A stretch of DNA of 64,000 nt from the NCBI RefSeq assembly GCF_041908905.1, contig NZ_JAYREK010000015.1:19933-83932 (forward strand), read 5' to 3'. A program made the position numbers and the translations under genes. Source of the stretch: Zoogloea sp041908905. GTDB lineage: Bacteria > Pseudomonadota > Gammaproteobacteria > Burkholderiales > Rhodocyclaceae. Of the stretch, positions 18,512 through 26,026 are shown one piece after another; position 1 is the first letter of the stretch, and every line of letters starts with the position of its first letter. The notes below the pieces were generated by a model. It ran no database searches and had not been told where the DNA came from. It saw only the letters and a list, made by a program, of their open reading frames with translations.

Positions 18512-18870
18512 TTGGAGGTTTCCGGAACGCAAAGCGGCCCCCTCGGGGGCCGGCAAATCTGGGCCCAGTCACCGTGGGCCGTGGAGGATTCGGCTCGCCC
18601 CCAACCCCGCACCGCGCCGATCCGGGAAAGTGCACGACACCATTCACCGCGCGGGGACGAGGCGCGCAGCGGATCTCCGCCACCACGGCGGCAAACGGGA
18701 AAAGCAGGGGAAGAGCGCCAGAATCAACGCCGGCAATCCTACACCAAGCGCCCGGCGACCGGGTTTTCGGACAAGGTGAGGCGCCGGACGTTCCCGGCCC
18801 GGCGCAAGCGCGCGCCTCGCCGACGCGCAATCGGAAAAGCGCCGGCTGTGCGGGGTGCGGCCGCGCCGGC
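18512..18870 (-). promoter_or_regulatory. 359-base upstream region of the mdtABC-like operon
   Basis: No gene-like frame was found here. It separates the helical-protein gene at 18871 from mdtA, both read leftwards, so it should hold the efflux operon promoter. I could not pick a convincing -35/-10 pair, operator or terminator by eye. Confidence 0.4.
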
Positions 18871-20115
18871 CTATTCGCCGAGGGCGCGGATCTCGGCGTC
18901 GAGGGCCTGGGCGAGGGCCTCGCCGAGTTGCGGGGCGAGCTGCGCGGCGGCCTCGGCCGTGGGATTGCGGGCGTAGGTCTCGCCCAGCCTGACGTAGGCG
19001 CCGTGGAGGGCGGCCTGGCAGGCCTCGGCGGCCCGCTGAAGGCCCTGCCAACGGGCCGTGAGCCCCAGAGCCCGGGCGAGGAAGCCCCGCTGGCCGTAGG
19101 CGGCCGCCCGCTGCGCGGCGCTGCCGGACATGAGACGCCCGATCTCGGCGCACAGGTCGGTCTCGGCCAGCCGGGCGCAGTCCATCGCCATCCGGGCCAG
19201 GGTGCGTCGTTGATCGGCCAGGAGGGCGGCGAGCTGCGCCAGCTCACCGTGCGCATCGAGCAGCGCCAGGACAGCCGCCTCCCCCAGCGCGTCGCCCTGG
19301 GTGGCGGTGGCCGGCTGCCGGGCGTCGCGGGCCATCGCCTGCAGCATCTGGCGCTGCTGTTGGCGCACGGCGCTGGCGTGGGCGGACGCGACGACGGCCA
19401 CCCCCTGCCCGTCGAGCCGGGGCTCGGCGAGCGCCGCCACCAGCTCGACGCCCAGCGCCCGCTCCAGCCCCGCGCCCGGGTCGGCATCTCCCCGGGCCGC
19501 CGCGCGGAGGCGGAGCAGCTCGGCAAGGGCCGCATCGAGCTCGACGCGCCGGGCCGCGATGCGCTGGGCGGCCGGCCCACTGGCGGCGCAGGTTTCGGTG
19601 GCGAGGGCGATCACCTCGGCGGTCTCGTCGATGAGGCCACGCAGCCGGCCTTCGAGCGCCGCGGCGCCGTCGGCGAGCTTCCCGGCCTGGGTCCGGCAAC
19701 GCTCCAGCCGGGTGAGCGCGTCGGCCTCGTAGAGCCCGTAGAGATCCTTCAGCGCCGCCTTCAGCATGCCCAGGGCCTTGCCCGCGCCCTCGCCATAGCT
19801 GGCGACGCTCAGTTCGAGGGCCGCGGCATCGCCCCGCAGGCGATACTGCAGCCCCATCACCCGGGCCCCGAGGGCCTGCCGGGTGGCAGGGTGCAGCCGG
19901 CCGGCCAGGCCGCAGGCGGCGATGTGCAGGAGATCATCCACCCGCAGCAGGTGGCGCGCGAGCGCGTCGATCTCCAGCGCCCGGGACATGGCCGCGGACA
20001 CCCGCTGCACCAGCGGCGAGGCGCCGTCCGGCCCGGCGATCACGTCGTAGGCGACGCCGTCGAAAACAGCCTTCGAAACGGCCGATCCCGTTTCCGGCCC
20101 CGGATTGTCGGGCAT
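18871..20115 (-). CDS. Unknown helical protein, short paralogue of the protein at 21246-23195
   Basis: I do not recognise a named family. The 414-residue protein is almost entirely helical and alanine/leucine-rich, with no signal peptide and no clear membrane helix. Its N-terminal 130 residues match the 649-residue protein two genes upstream in segments such as SPLVQ, DDLLHIAACG (residues 60-69), VMGLQY and KDLYxLYEAD. The C-termini also match (RLGETY against KLGETY, preceded by a similar tryptophan-containing helix). The two are therefore paralogues, and this one lacks the long charged middle section. The start was set at 20115 with an AAAGGGGG-like site upstream; an in-frame start at 20181 is weaker. 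It is the last gene of a three-gene operon divergent from the DUF2760/Hsp70 genes. Confidence 0.75.
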   Translation of the reverse strand: MPDNPGPETGSAVSKAVFDGVAYDVIAGPDGASPLVQRVSAAMSRALEIDALARHLLRVDDLLHIAACGLAGRLHPATRQALGARVMGLQYRLRGDAAALELSVASYGEGAGKALGMLKAALKDLYGLYEADALTRLERCRTQAGKLADGAAALEGRLRGLIDETAEVIALATETCAASGPAAQRIAARRVELDAALAELLRLRAAARGDADPGAGLERALGVELVAALAEPRLDGQGVAVVASAHASAVRQQQRQMLQAMARDARQPATATQGDALGEAAVLALLDAHGELAQLAALLADQRRTLARMAMDCARLAETDLCAEIGRLMSGSAAQRAAAYGQRGFLARALGLTARWQGLQRAAEACQAALHGAYVRLGETYARNPTAEAAAQLAPQLGEALAQALDAEIRALGE

Positions 20116-20234
20116 GGGGAGCCCCCTTTCTTTGAACCTGAAAACGGCAGCTGCCGCTTTCCGCATTCCCGAAAAACGCACGAGCGCTTGCTTGCGCGCC
20201 TTCGCCGGCCCTCACCCGGAGGGTGGGCGCCGCC

Positions 20235-21191
20235 TCAGGGCGTGAGCAGGATGCTGCTGCGGTCGTCGAGCGTCCGCGCGAAATCCTTCAGGGTGTCCTC
20301 CAGGCTGCGCACTACCTCCTGGTCATAGCGGTCGAAGACGGGCGCCGGCGCGGTCGCCCCGGCCCGCTTCGCCAGCAGCTGGAGGCCCTGCTGCAGGGTG
20401 TCGATGGAGGCGATGCTGGAGTCGATCAGCGTGACGGTGTCGGTCCAGAACAGGGCCGCGTCCGACAGGCTCACCACCGCCGCGCGCAGGGTGCTCACCT
20501 GCTGTTCGAGGGCGCCGCGGCGGGTTTCGAGTTCCGCCTTCCGGGCCCGCGTCTCGCCGAGCGACGCCAGCTGGGCGGACACCTGCTCGCGCAGCTTCCA
20601 GCGCGCCGTCTCGATGTCGTTGCGCTGCAGGCGATTGCTCTCGATCTCGTTGTTGAGGTTGATCCAGCGGTGGGCGAACACGTCGGCGAAGCTGAGGCGC
20701 CAGCATTCGCCGCTATAGAAGATGCCCTCCATGAAGTGCGCCTTGCATTCCTGGCGCATCCTCACCTCCTGGGCGTGGACGGCCGCCTGGGCGACGAGCT
20801 GGTCGCGGGTGGCGTTGGCCTGGTTGAGCTGGGTGTTGAGGTCGGTGATGCGCGCCTCGAGGCCCTGGATCTCCTGGTCGGCGGCCTGCTCGGCGCGGAA
20901 AGTCTCGGTGATGCGCGCGGTGAGCTCGCGGGCCTCGGCCTCGCGCCGGTCGGCGGCAACGGCGGCCTGCTGGCCGAAGCCCTCGGCGCTGCGTCGCAGG
21001 GTCTCGGCCGAGCCCTTGATGTCGTCGAGCAGCCGGCGGGCCTGCGCGCTGTCGCCCTTGTCGAGGGCGGCGGCCGATTGCCGCAGGGCCTCGAAGCTGC
21101 GCTCGACGAGCAGGAGCTGGCTGGTGTCGGCCCGCGCCAGGCCGACGGCCAGCATCAGGCACACCACAAACGCATGGATCAGCTTGAACAT
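20235..21191 (-). CDS. Unknown exported coiled-coil protein
   Basis: A 318-residue protein of unknown function. Residues 1-21 form a Sec signal peptide (hydrophobic stretch FVVCLMLAVGLARA), so the rest should be periplasmic or secreted. The body is a series of long amphipathic helices with coiled-coil character, especially about 70-140 and 195-235. Two cysteines near 152 and 166 (RQECKAHF and SGECWRL) could form a disulfide. A late segment, SDAALFWTDTVTLIDSSI, resembles the DVTQFWTQMAV segment of the larger neighbour, which suggests distant common ancestry. It lies between the two paralogous helical proteins in the same operon. Possible roles are a toxin component, an adhesin-like rod or an envelope scaffold; none is proven. 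Confidence 0.72.
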   Translation of the reverse strand: MFKLIHAFVVCLMLAVGLARADTSQLLLVERSFEALRQSAAALDKGDSAQARRLLDDIKGSAETLRRSAEGFGQQAAVAADRREAEARELTARITETFRAEQAADQEIQGLEARITDLNTQLNQANATRDQLVAQAAVHAQEVRMRQECKAHFMEGIFYSGECWRLSFADVFAHRWINLNNEIESNRLQRNDIETARWKLREQVSAQLASLGETRARKAELETRRGALEQQVSTLRAAVVSLSDAALFWTDTVTLIDSSIASIDTLQQGLQLLAKRAGATAPAPVFDRYDQEVVRSLEDTLKDFARTLDDRSSILLTP

Positions 21192-21245
21192 CGTTGCCTC
21201 CCCTCGTGAGGCCGGCCGCCCCCGAAGGACGCCGGCGTGGCCCGG

Positions 21246-23195
21246 CTAGGCCGCCGCGGTGTCGATGAGCGCGGTGGCCTCGGCCTTCGCCGCCGCAATC
21301 TGCGCGGCCGTCTCGTTGGACTTTTCGATCTCCCGCTGCACCTGGTCGTCGAGCTGCAGGGCGAGCCGCTTGGCCTGGGCGCGGGCCTGCTCGATCGGCA
21401 GGTTCTGCTTGTAGGTCTCGCCGAGCTTGTCGTAGACCTTCATGGTGGCGGCGCGGTATTCGCTGGCGACCAGCTTGAGGGCGTGCCACTGGCCGGCCAC
21501 TGTCAGCATGCGCAGGATGAAGTCCGGGCTGGAGTATTCCCTGATCCGGTCGGCGGCCGTGCGCTTCATGTAGATCTCGACGTCGGTGCGCAGGTCGTCG
21601 CTGGCCAGTTGCCGGCAGGCCACCGCCATCTGGGTCCAGAACTGGGTCACGTCCTGCAGGATCACGACAACGTACTTGAGCACGCCCACCGCGATGTGGA
21701 GCGACTCGACGGCCGCCTGCTCGAGCTGCTCGGTGCCCTTCTCGGCCTGCATCTGCACCGCGAACCTGGCGATCGCCCCCAGCGCCTCGCGCTCCTGCTT
21801 CTGCAGGTCCATCAGCATCTCGAGGTACTTGGCCTTGTCCTTGGCGTAGTTGGCGGCGATGTCCGCGTAGGAGCTGGCCGCGTCCTGGGCGCTGGCCCCC
21901 GCGGACTTGAGGCCGGCGGCCACGCCCGCCAGCGGCGCCTTGGCGTCCACGTCGTCCATCACGGCCTTGGCCTCGGACTCCTTGGCTTGCGCGGCCTCGA
22001 AGGCGGCCCTGGCTTCTTCCTCGGCGGCCTCTGCCGCTTCGAGGGCTTCCTCGGCGGCCTTGTAGGGGCCTTCCAGGGCCTCGAAGGCGGCCTTCTTGTC
22101 CGCTTCGTCCTGCTTGGCCTGGGCGTCCTTGGGCTTCTTCTTGCGGGCGGCCTCGTAGTCGTCGCGGGCCTGCTTGTAATCGTCCTCCAGCGCGTCGAGG
22201 GCTTCCTGCGCCTTGGCGGTCTTCGCCTGGGCCGCATCGTGCTTGCCCTTGGCCGCGGTCGTCGCGTCCTTGGCGACCCGGTAGGCTGCCTGGGTGGTCA
22301 GCACCTCGGCGGTCTTCTGCGACTTCTCGTCGGTCTTCCTGTCTTCCTTGGCCGGAGGCACCGTGGCATTGGTGGCGATCGCCGACGCCAGCTGGGCGCC
22401 CGCGATCGCCGGCGCGGCCTTGAACTGCAGGGCCGCCGACAGGCCGTCGCCGAGCGCCTTGGTGATGCTGCCGACGATCGCCAGGGTGAACATCCGCCCG
22501 TCGGCGGCGTTCTGGGCGGCCTTGGCCTCCTCGTACCAGCCCCTGACCTGGGGGATCTGCTCGGCGAGGGAGGTCTTCACCCGCTGCATCTCGGCGTCCT
22601 GGGCCTCGATCTCCTTCTGCCGCGCGATCGCCGCCAGGCGCGCCTTCTCGCGCAGGTCGCGGGTCTGGGTGGTGTCCTCGGCGATCTTCTGGGCCTCGTC
22701 GGCGAGGCCCTCGAAGGTGCCGCGGAGGGCTTCGGAGGTGTTGGCCATCTGGGTCGCCACCGCCTCGCAGCGGGCCAGCCGGGTGACGCAGTCGGCCTCG
22801 TAGAGCGCGTACAGATCCTTGAAGGCGCCGCGCAGGATGGGGATCATCTGCCCCGCCGACTCGCCGAAGCGCAGCAGCGCGGCGGCCATCTCCCCGGTGT
22901 TCTTGCGCAGCTTGTACTGCAGGCCCATCACCTGCGCGCTCAGGGACTTGCCGCTCTCCGGATTGACGAAACCGGCCACGCCGCAGGCGGCGATGTGGAG
23001 CAGATCGTCGGTGCGGTTGAGGTTGCGGACCAGCTTGTCGATCTCGATCGTCTGCAGGATCTGGGCGCGGGCCACCTGCACCAGGGGCGAGGTGTCGTCC
23101 GGCCCCTCCACCACGTTGTAGCTGACGGCATCCAGAACGATCACGGGGTTGGCTGCGCCGGCGACCGGTGCAGCATTCGGGTCGGTGTTCGACAT
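21246..23195 (-). CDS. Unknown long helical protein with internal hydrophobic hairpin
   Basis: A 649-residue protein with no recognised family. Layout seen: an N-terminal conserved helical region (1-230) carrying DDLLHIAACG at 63-72; a hydrophobic, Gly/Ala-rich stretch at about 234-279; a highly charged Ala/Lys/Glu coiled coil at 285-430; and a second conserved helical region (430-649) with TQFWTQMA at about 517-524. Long helices around a buried hydrophobic hairpin are reminiscent of ClyA/Hbl/Xax-type alpha-pore-forming toxins, but I see no diagnostic motif. There is no signal peptide. The start at 23195 has CTGGAG eight to thirteen bases upstream; 23225 is an alternative. First gene of the operon, divergent from DUF2760/hsp70. 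Confidence 0.75.
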   Translation of the reverse strand: MSNTDPNAAPVAGAANPVIVLDAVSYNVVEGPDDTSPLVQVARAQILQTIEIDKLVRNLNRTDDLLHIAACGVAGFVNPESGKSLSAQVMGLQYKLRKNTGEMAAALLRFGESAGQMIPILRGAFKDLYALYEADCVTRLARCEAVATQMANTSEALRGTFEGLADEAQKIAEDTTQTRDLREKARLAAIARQKEIEAQDAEMQRVKTSLAEQIPQVRGWYEEAKAAQNAADGRMFTLAIVGSITKALGDGLSAALQFKAAPAIAGAQLASAIATNATVPPAKEDRKTDEKSQKTAEVLTTQAAYRVAKDATTAAKGKHDAAQAKTAKAQEALDALEDDYKQARDDYEAARKKKPKDAQAKQDEADKKAAFEALEGPYKAAEEALEAAEAAEEEARAAFEAAQAKESEAKAVMDDVDAKAPLAGVAAGLKSAGASAQDAASSYADIAANYAKDKAKYLEMLMDLQKQEREALGAIARFAVQMQAEKGTEQLEQAAVESLHIAVGVLKYVVVILQDVTQFWTQMAVACRQLASDDLRTDVEIYMKRTAADRIREYSSPDFILRMLTVAGQWHALKLVASEYRAATMKVYDKLGETYKQNLPIEQARAQAKRLALQLDDQVQREIEKSNETAAQIAAAKAEATALIDTAAA

Positions 23196-23412
23196 TTGCG
23201 CGCTCCAGGTTGGATTGAACGCCACGGCGTCTGCCCCTCGCCGGCAAGGGACGGGGGCAAGGGAGCTCCGTCACGCCGGCGCCGGGAAGACAGTGGGCAC
23301 CAACATGGCAAGGGGGTTTTCTCAGGGTAGTTCACGCCGAATGGAATACAAGGCTGCCATTTTTTCTGGTCCAGCCGCCGCCCCGCCCTGCCGTCCCAGC
23401 CCCTCCGCCCGG

Positions 23413-23441
23413 TTAACGCGCGGCCCGCAGACCGGTAAGAT
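23413..23441 (+). promoter_or_regulatory. Candidate sigma-70 promoter for the DUF2760-Hsp70 operon
   Basis: TTAACG at 23413-23418 and TAAGAT at 23436-23441 are separated by 17 bases, about 125 bases before the DUF2760 start. The surrounding divergent interval (23196-23564) holds no gene. I saw no sigma-32-type heat-shock promoter, which is notable in front of two Hsp70 genes. Confidence 0.4.
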
Positions 23442-23564
23442 TCAGCCTTTACGCTGCGAGCGGCCCCGCGCCGCGCCCCCTGCGGCCCGAGACACGCCGG
23501 CCCATCGCGCCGGCCATCCCTCCGCGGTCCTGCGATCGCGCCCGAGACGACACAAGGAACTCCC

Positions 23565-24161
23565 ATGACCCGACCCAACCCGTCCCTGCTGAGCCGGCTC
23601 GCCCTCGCCGTCTCCGTGCTGTTCCAGCCCGCGCTGGCCGCCCGCCTCCGCGACCTGCGCGACGGCGTCGCCGAACCCGCCCCAACGCCCCAGCCCGCCC
23701 CGGCGCCGGTCACCGTGACCGCGCCCGAACCCGCGCCCGCGCCGGCCCCTGCCGCCGCCCCGGCACCCCAGCTCCGCACAGCCCCCCACGAGGCCGCGCT
23801 GCAGCTCCTCGGCCTGCTGCAGCGGGACGCCCGCTTCATCGACTTCATCGAGGAGGACGTCAAGGCCTACTCCGACGCCGACATCGGCGCCGCCGCGCGG
23901 GTGGTGCACGAAGGCTGCCGCAAGGTACTGCGCGAGCACTTCAGCATCCAGCCCCTGCGCGCCGAGAATGAAGGCAGCCGGATCACCCTGCCCGAAGGCT
24001 TCGACGCCGCCGCGGTACGCGTCACCGGCAACGTGGTGGGCAAGGCCCCCTTCACCGGCACCCTCAGCCACCGCGGCTGGCGCGTCACCGACACCCGCCT
24101 GCCCCAGCTCGCCGCCGGCCACGACGCGGCCATCGTCGCCCAGGCCGAGGTGGAGCTGTGA
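23565..24161 (+). CDS. DUF2760-type protein, first gene of the Hsp70 pair operon
   Basis: A 198-residue protein. Residues 1-35 include a hydrophobic stretch, followed by a proline/alanine-rich linker (about 38-68). The conserved C-terminal domain starts near 70 (LQLLGLLQRDARFIDFIEEDV) and ends with a beta-rich part (TLPEGFDAAAVRVTGNVVGKAPFTG). This layout and the two following Hsp70 genes match the DUF2760 family, whose function is unknown. Its stop overlaps the next start as GTGA, so it is translationally coupled to the first Hsp70. A cofactor or substrate adaptor for the Hsp70 pair is the obvious inference. Confidence 0.75.
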   Translation: MTRPNPSLLSRLALAVSVLFQPALAARLRDLRDGVAEPAPTPQPAPAPVTVTAPEPAPAPAPAAAPAPQLRTAPHEAALQLLGLLQRDARFIDFIEEDVKAYSDADIGAAARVVHEGCRKVLREHFSIQPLRAENEGSRITLPEGFDAAAVRVTGNVVGKAPFTGTLSHRGWRVTDTRLPQLAAGHDAAIVAQAEVEL

Positions 24162-25996
24162 GCGCCCCCCGCTACGCCATCGGGATCGATCTGGGCACCA
24201 CCCACTGCGCCCTCTCCTACGTGGACGTGACCGCCAGCGACGGCGAGCAGGCGGCCCAGCAGGTGCTGGCCATCCCGCAGCTCACCGGCCCCGGCGCCGT
24301 CGAGGCGCGGCCGCTGCTCCCCTCCTTCCTCTACCTGCCCCACGAGAGCGAGCTGGCTCCCGGTGACCTGGCGCTGCCCTGGGCCACCGGCCAGGACTTT
24401 GCCACCGGCGAGTTCGCCCGCACCCGCGGCGCCGCCACGCCGATCCGCCTGGTGGCCAGCGCCAAGAGCTGGCTGTGCCACCCGGGCGTCGACCGCCGCG
24501 CGGCGATCCTGCCCGCCGAGGCGCCGCCCGAAGTAGCGCGCATCTCGCCGCTGACCGCCTCGATCCGCTACCTGTCGCACCTGCGCGACGCCTGGAACGC
24601 CGCCCACCCGGAGGCCCCCTTTGCGGAGCAGGACGTCACCGTGACGATCCCCGCCTCCTTCGACCCGGCCGCCCGCGAACTCACCGCCGAAGCTGCCCGG
24701 GCCGCCGGCTACGGCAGCATCACCCTGCTCGAAGAGCCCCAGGCCGCGCTGTACAGCTGGATCCAGCACAGCGCCGGCGAGTGGCGCAAAGAGGTGAAGA
24801 AGGGCGACATCATCCTGGTGGTGGACGTCGGCGGCGGCACCACCGACCTGTCGCTGATCGCCGTGCTGGAGCGCGATGGCAACCTCGAGCTGCACCGGGT
24901 CGCGGTCGGCGAGCACATCCTCCTCGGCGGCGACAACATGGACCTGGCCCTCGCCTACGGCGTGGCGCGCAAGCTCGCCGGCCAGGGCACCACCCTCGAC
25001 CCGTGGCAGACCCGCGCCCTCGCCCACGCCTGCCGCGTGGCCAAGGAAACCCTGCTCGGCGACGCCAGCATCGACGCGGTGCCGGTGGTCGTGCCGAGCC
25101 GCGGCTCCCGGCTCATCGGCGGCAGCATCCGCACCGAGGTCACCCGCGACGAGCTCACCCGCAGCCTGCTCGACGGCTTTTTCCCCGAGGTGGCCGTCTC
25201 CGACGCGCCCCTCAGCCGCGCCCGCGGCGGCCTCACCCAGCTCGGCCTGCCCTACGCCCAGGACGCGGCAATCACCCGCCACCTGGGCGCCTTCCTGAGC
25301 CGCCAGCGCGGCGCCACCGCCGAGCTCGAAGGCTTCGCCGAAGCGGCTGGCGAGGCGAGCTTCCTGCACCCCACCGCGGTGCTCTTCAACGGCGGCGTGC
25401 TCAAGTCCGGCCTCGTCGCCGGGCGGGTGATGGATCTCATCAACCGCTGGCTGGCCGCCGAGGGCGCCGCCCCGGCGCGGCTGCTCGGCGGCACCGACCT
25501 CGACCTGGCGGTGGCCCGCGGCGCGGCCTACTACGGCTACGTGCGGCGCGGCCGCGGGGTGCGCATCCGCGGCGGCACGGCCCAGGCCTACTACGTGGCG
25601 GTCGAGTCGGCGATGCCCGCCATCCCCGGCATGGAACCGCCGGTGCAGGCCCTGTGCCTCGCCCCCTTCGGCATGGAGGAAGGCTCCGAGGCCGAACTGC
25701 CGCCCCAGCAGTTCGGGCTGGTGGTGGGCGAGCCGGTGCGCTTCCGCTTCTTCGGCTCGTCGGTGCGCCGCCACGACCAGGTCGGCACCTTGCTCGACTT
25801 CTGGGCGCCGGACGAGCTGCAGGAACTCGAGGAGATCGAGGCCAGCCTGCCCGCCGAGGGCCGCCGCGCCGGCGACATCGTGCCGGTGCACCTGCACGCC
25901 CGCATCACCGAGACCGGCACCCTCCAGCTCGAAGCCCTGCCGGTGGGCGGCAGCGAGCGCTGGAAGGTCGAGTTCGACGTGCGCGGCCAGGCCTGA
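24158..25996 (+). CDS. Atypical Hsp70-family ATPase (first of a tandem pair)
   Basis: A 612-residue DnaK-like protein. Actin-fold ATPase motifs are complete: phosphate-1 IDLGTTHCA (about 9-17), phosphate-2 VDVGGGTTDLSL, GGDNMDLALA, and the adenosine-site LFNGGVLKSG. The C-terminal ~130 residues form a short beta domain instead of the usual DnaK substrate-binding domain with helical lid. It starts with GTG overlapping the DUF2760 stop. The next gene is a clear paralogue. No dnaJ or grpE is adjacent, so this is probably a specialised chaperone or ATPase serving particular clients; the divergent helical-protein operon is a candidate source of them. Confidence 0.85.
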   Translation: MSAPRYAIGIDLGTTHCALSYVDVTASDGEQAAQQVLAIPQLTGPGAVEARPLLPSFLYLPHESELAPGDLALPWATGQDFATGEFARTRGAATPIRLVASAKSWLCHPGVDRRAAILPAEAPPEVARISPLTASIRYLSHLRDAWNAAHPEAPFAEQDVTVTIPASFDPAARELTAEAARAAGYGSITLLEEPQAALYSWIQHSAGEWRKEVKKGDIILVVDVGGGTTDLSLIAVLERDGNLELHRVAVGEHILLGGDNMDLALAYGVARKLAGQGTTLDPWQTRALAHACRVAKETLLGDASIDAVPVVVPSRGSRLIGGSIRTEVTRDELTRSLLDGFFPEVAVSDAPLSRARGGLTQLGLPYAQDAAITRHLGAFLSRQRGATAELEGFAEAAGEASFLHPTAVLFNGGVLKSGLVAGRVMDLINRWLAAEGAAPARLLGGTDLDLAVARGAAYYGYVRRGRGVRIRGGTAQAYYVAVESAMPAIPGMEPPVQALCLAPFGMEEGSEAELPPQQFGLVVGEPVRFRFFGSSVRRHDQVGTLLDFWAPDELQELEEIEASLPAEGRRAGDIVPVHLHARITETGTLQLEALPVGGSERWKVEFDVRGQA

Positions 25997-26026
25997 CGGC
26001 CGGCTATGGGCAGCGCAGGCACCGCC

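Noticed and set aside
14024..18976. 1650-codon open frame on the plus strand across mdtB and mdtA
   Set aside because: Antisense shadow of genuine RND genes; composition is His/Arg/Gln-rich and non-protein-like.
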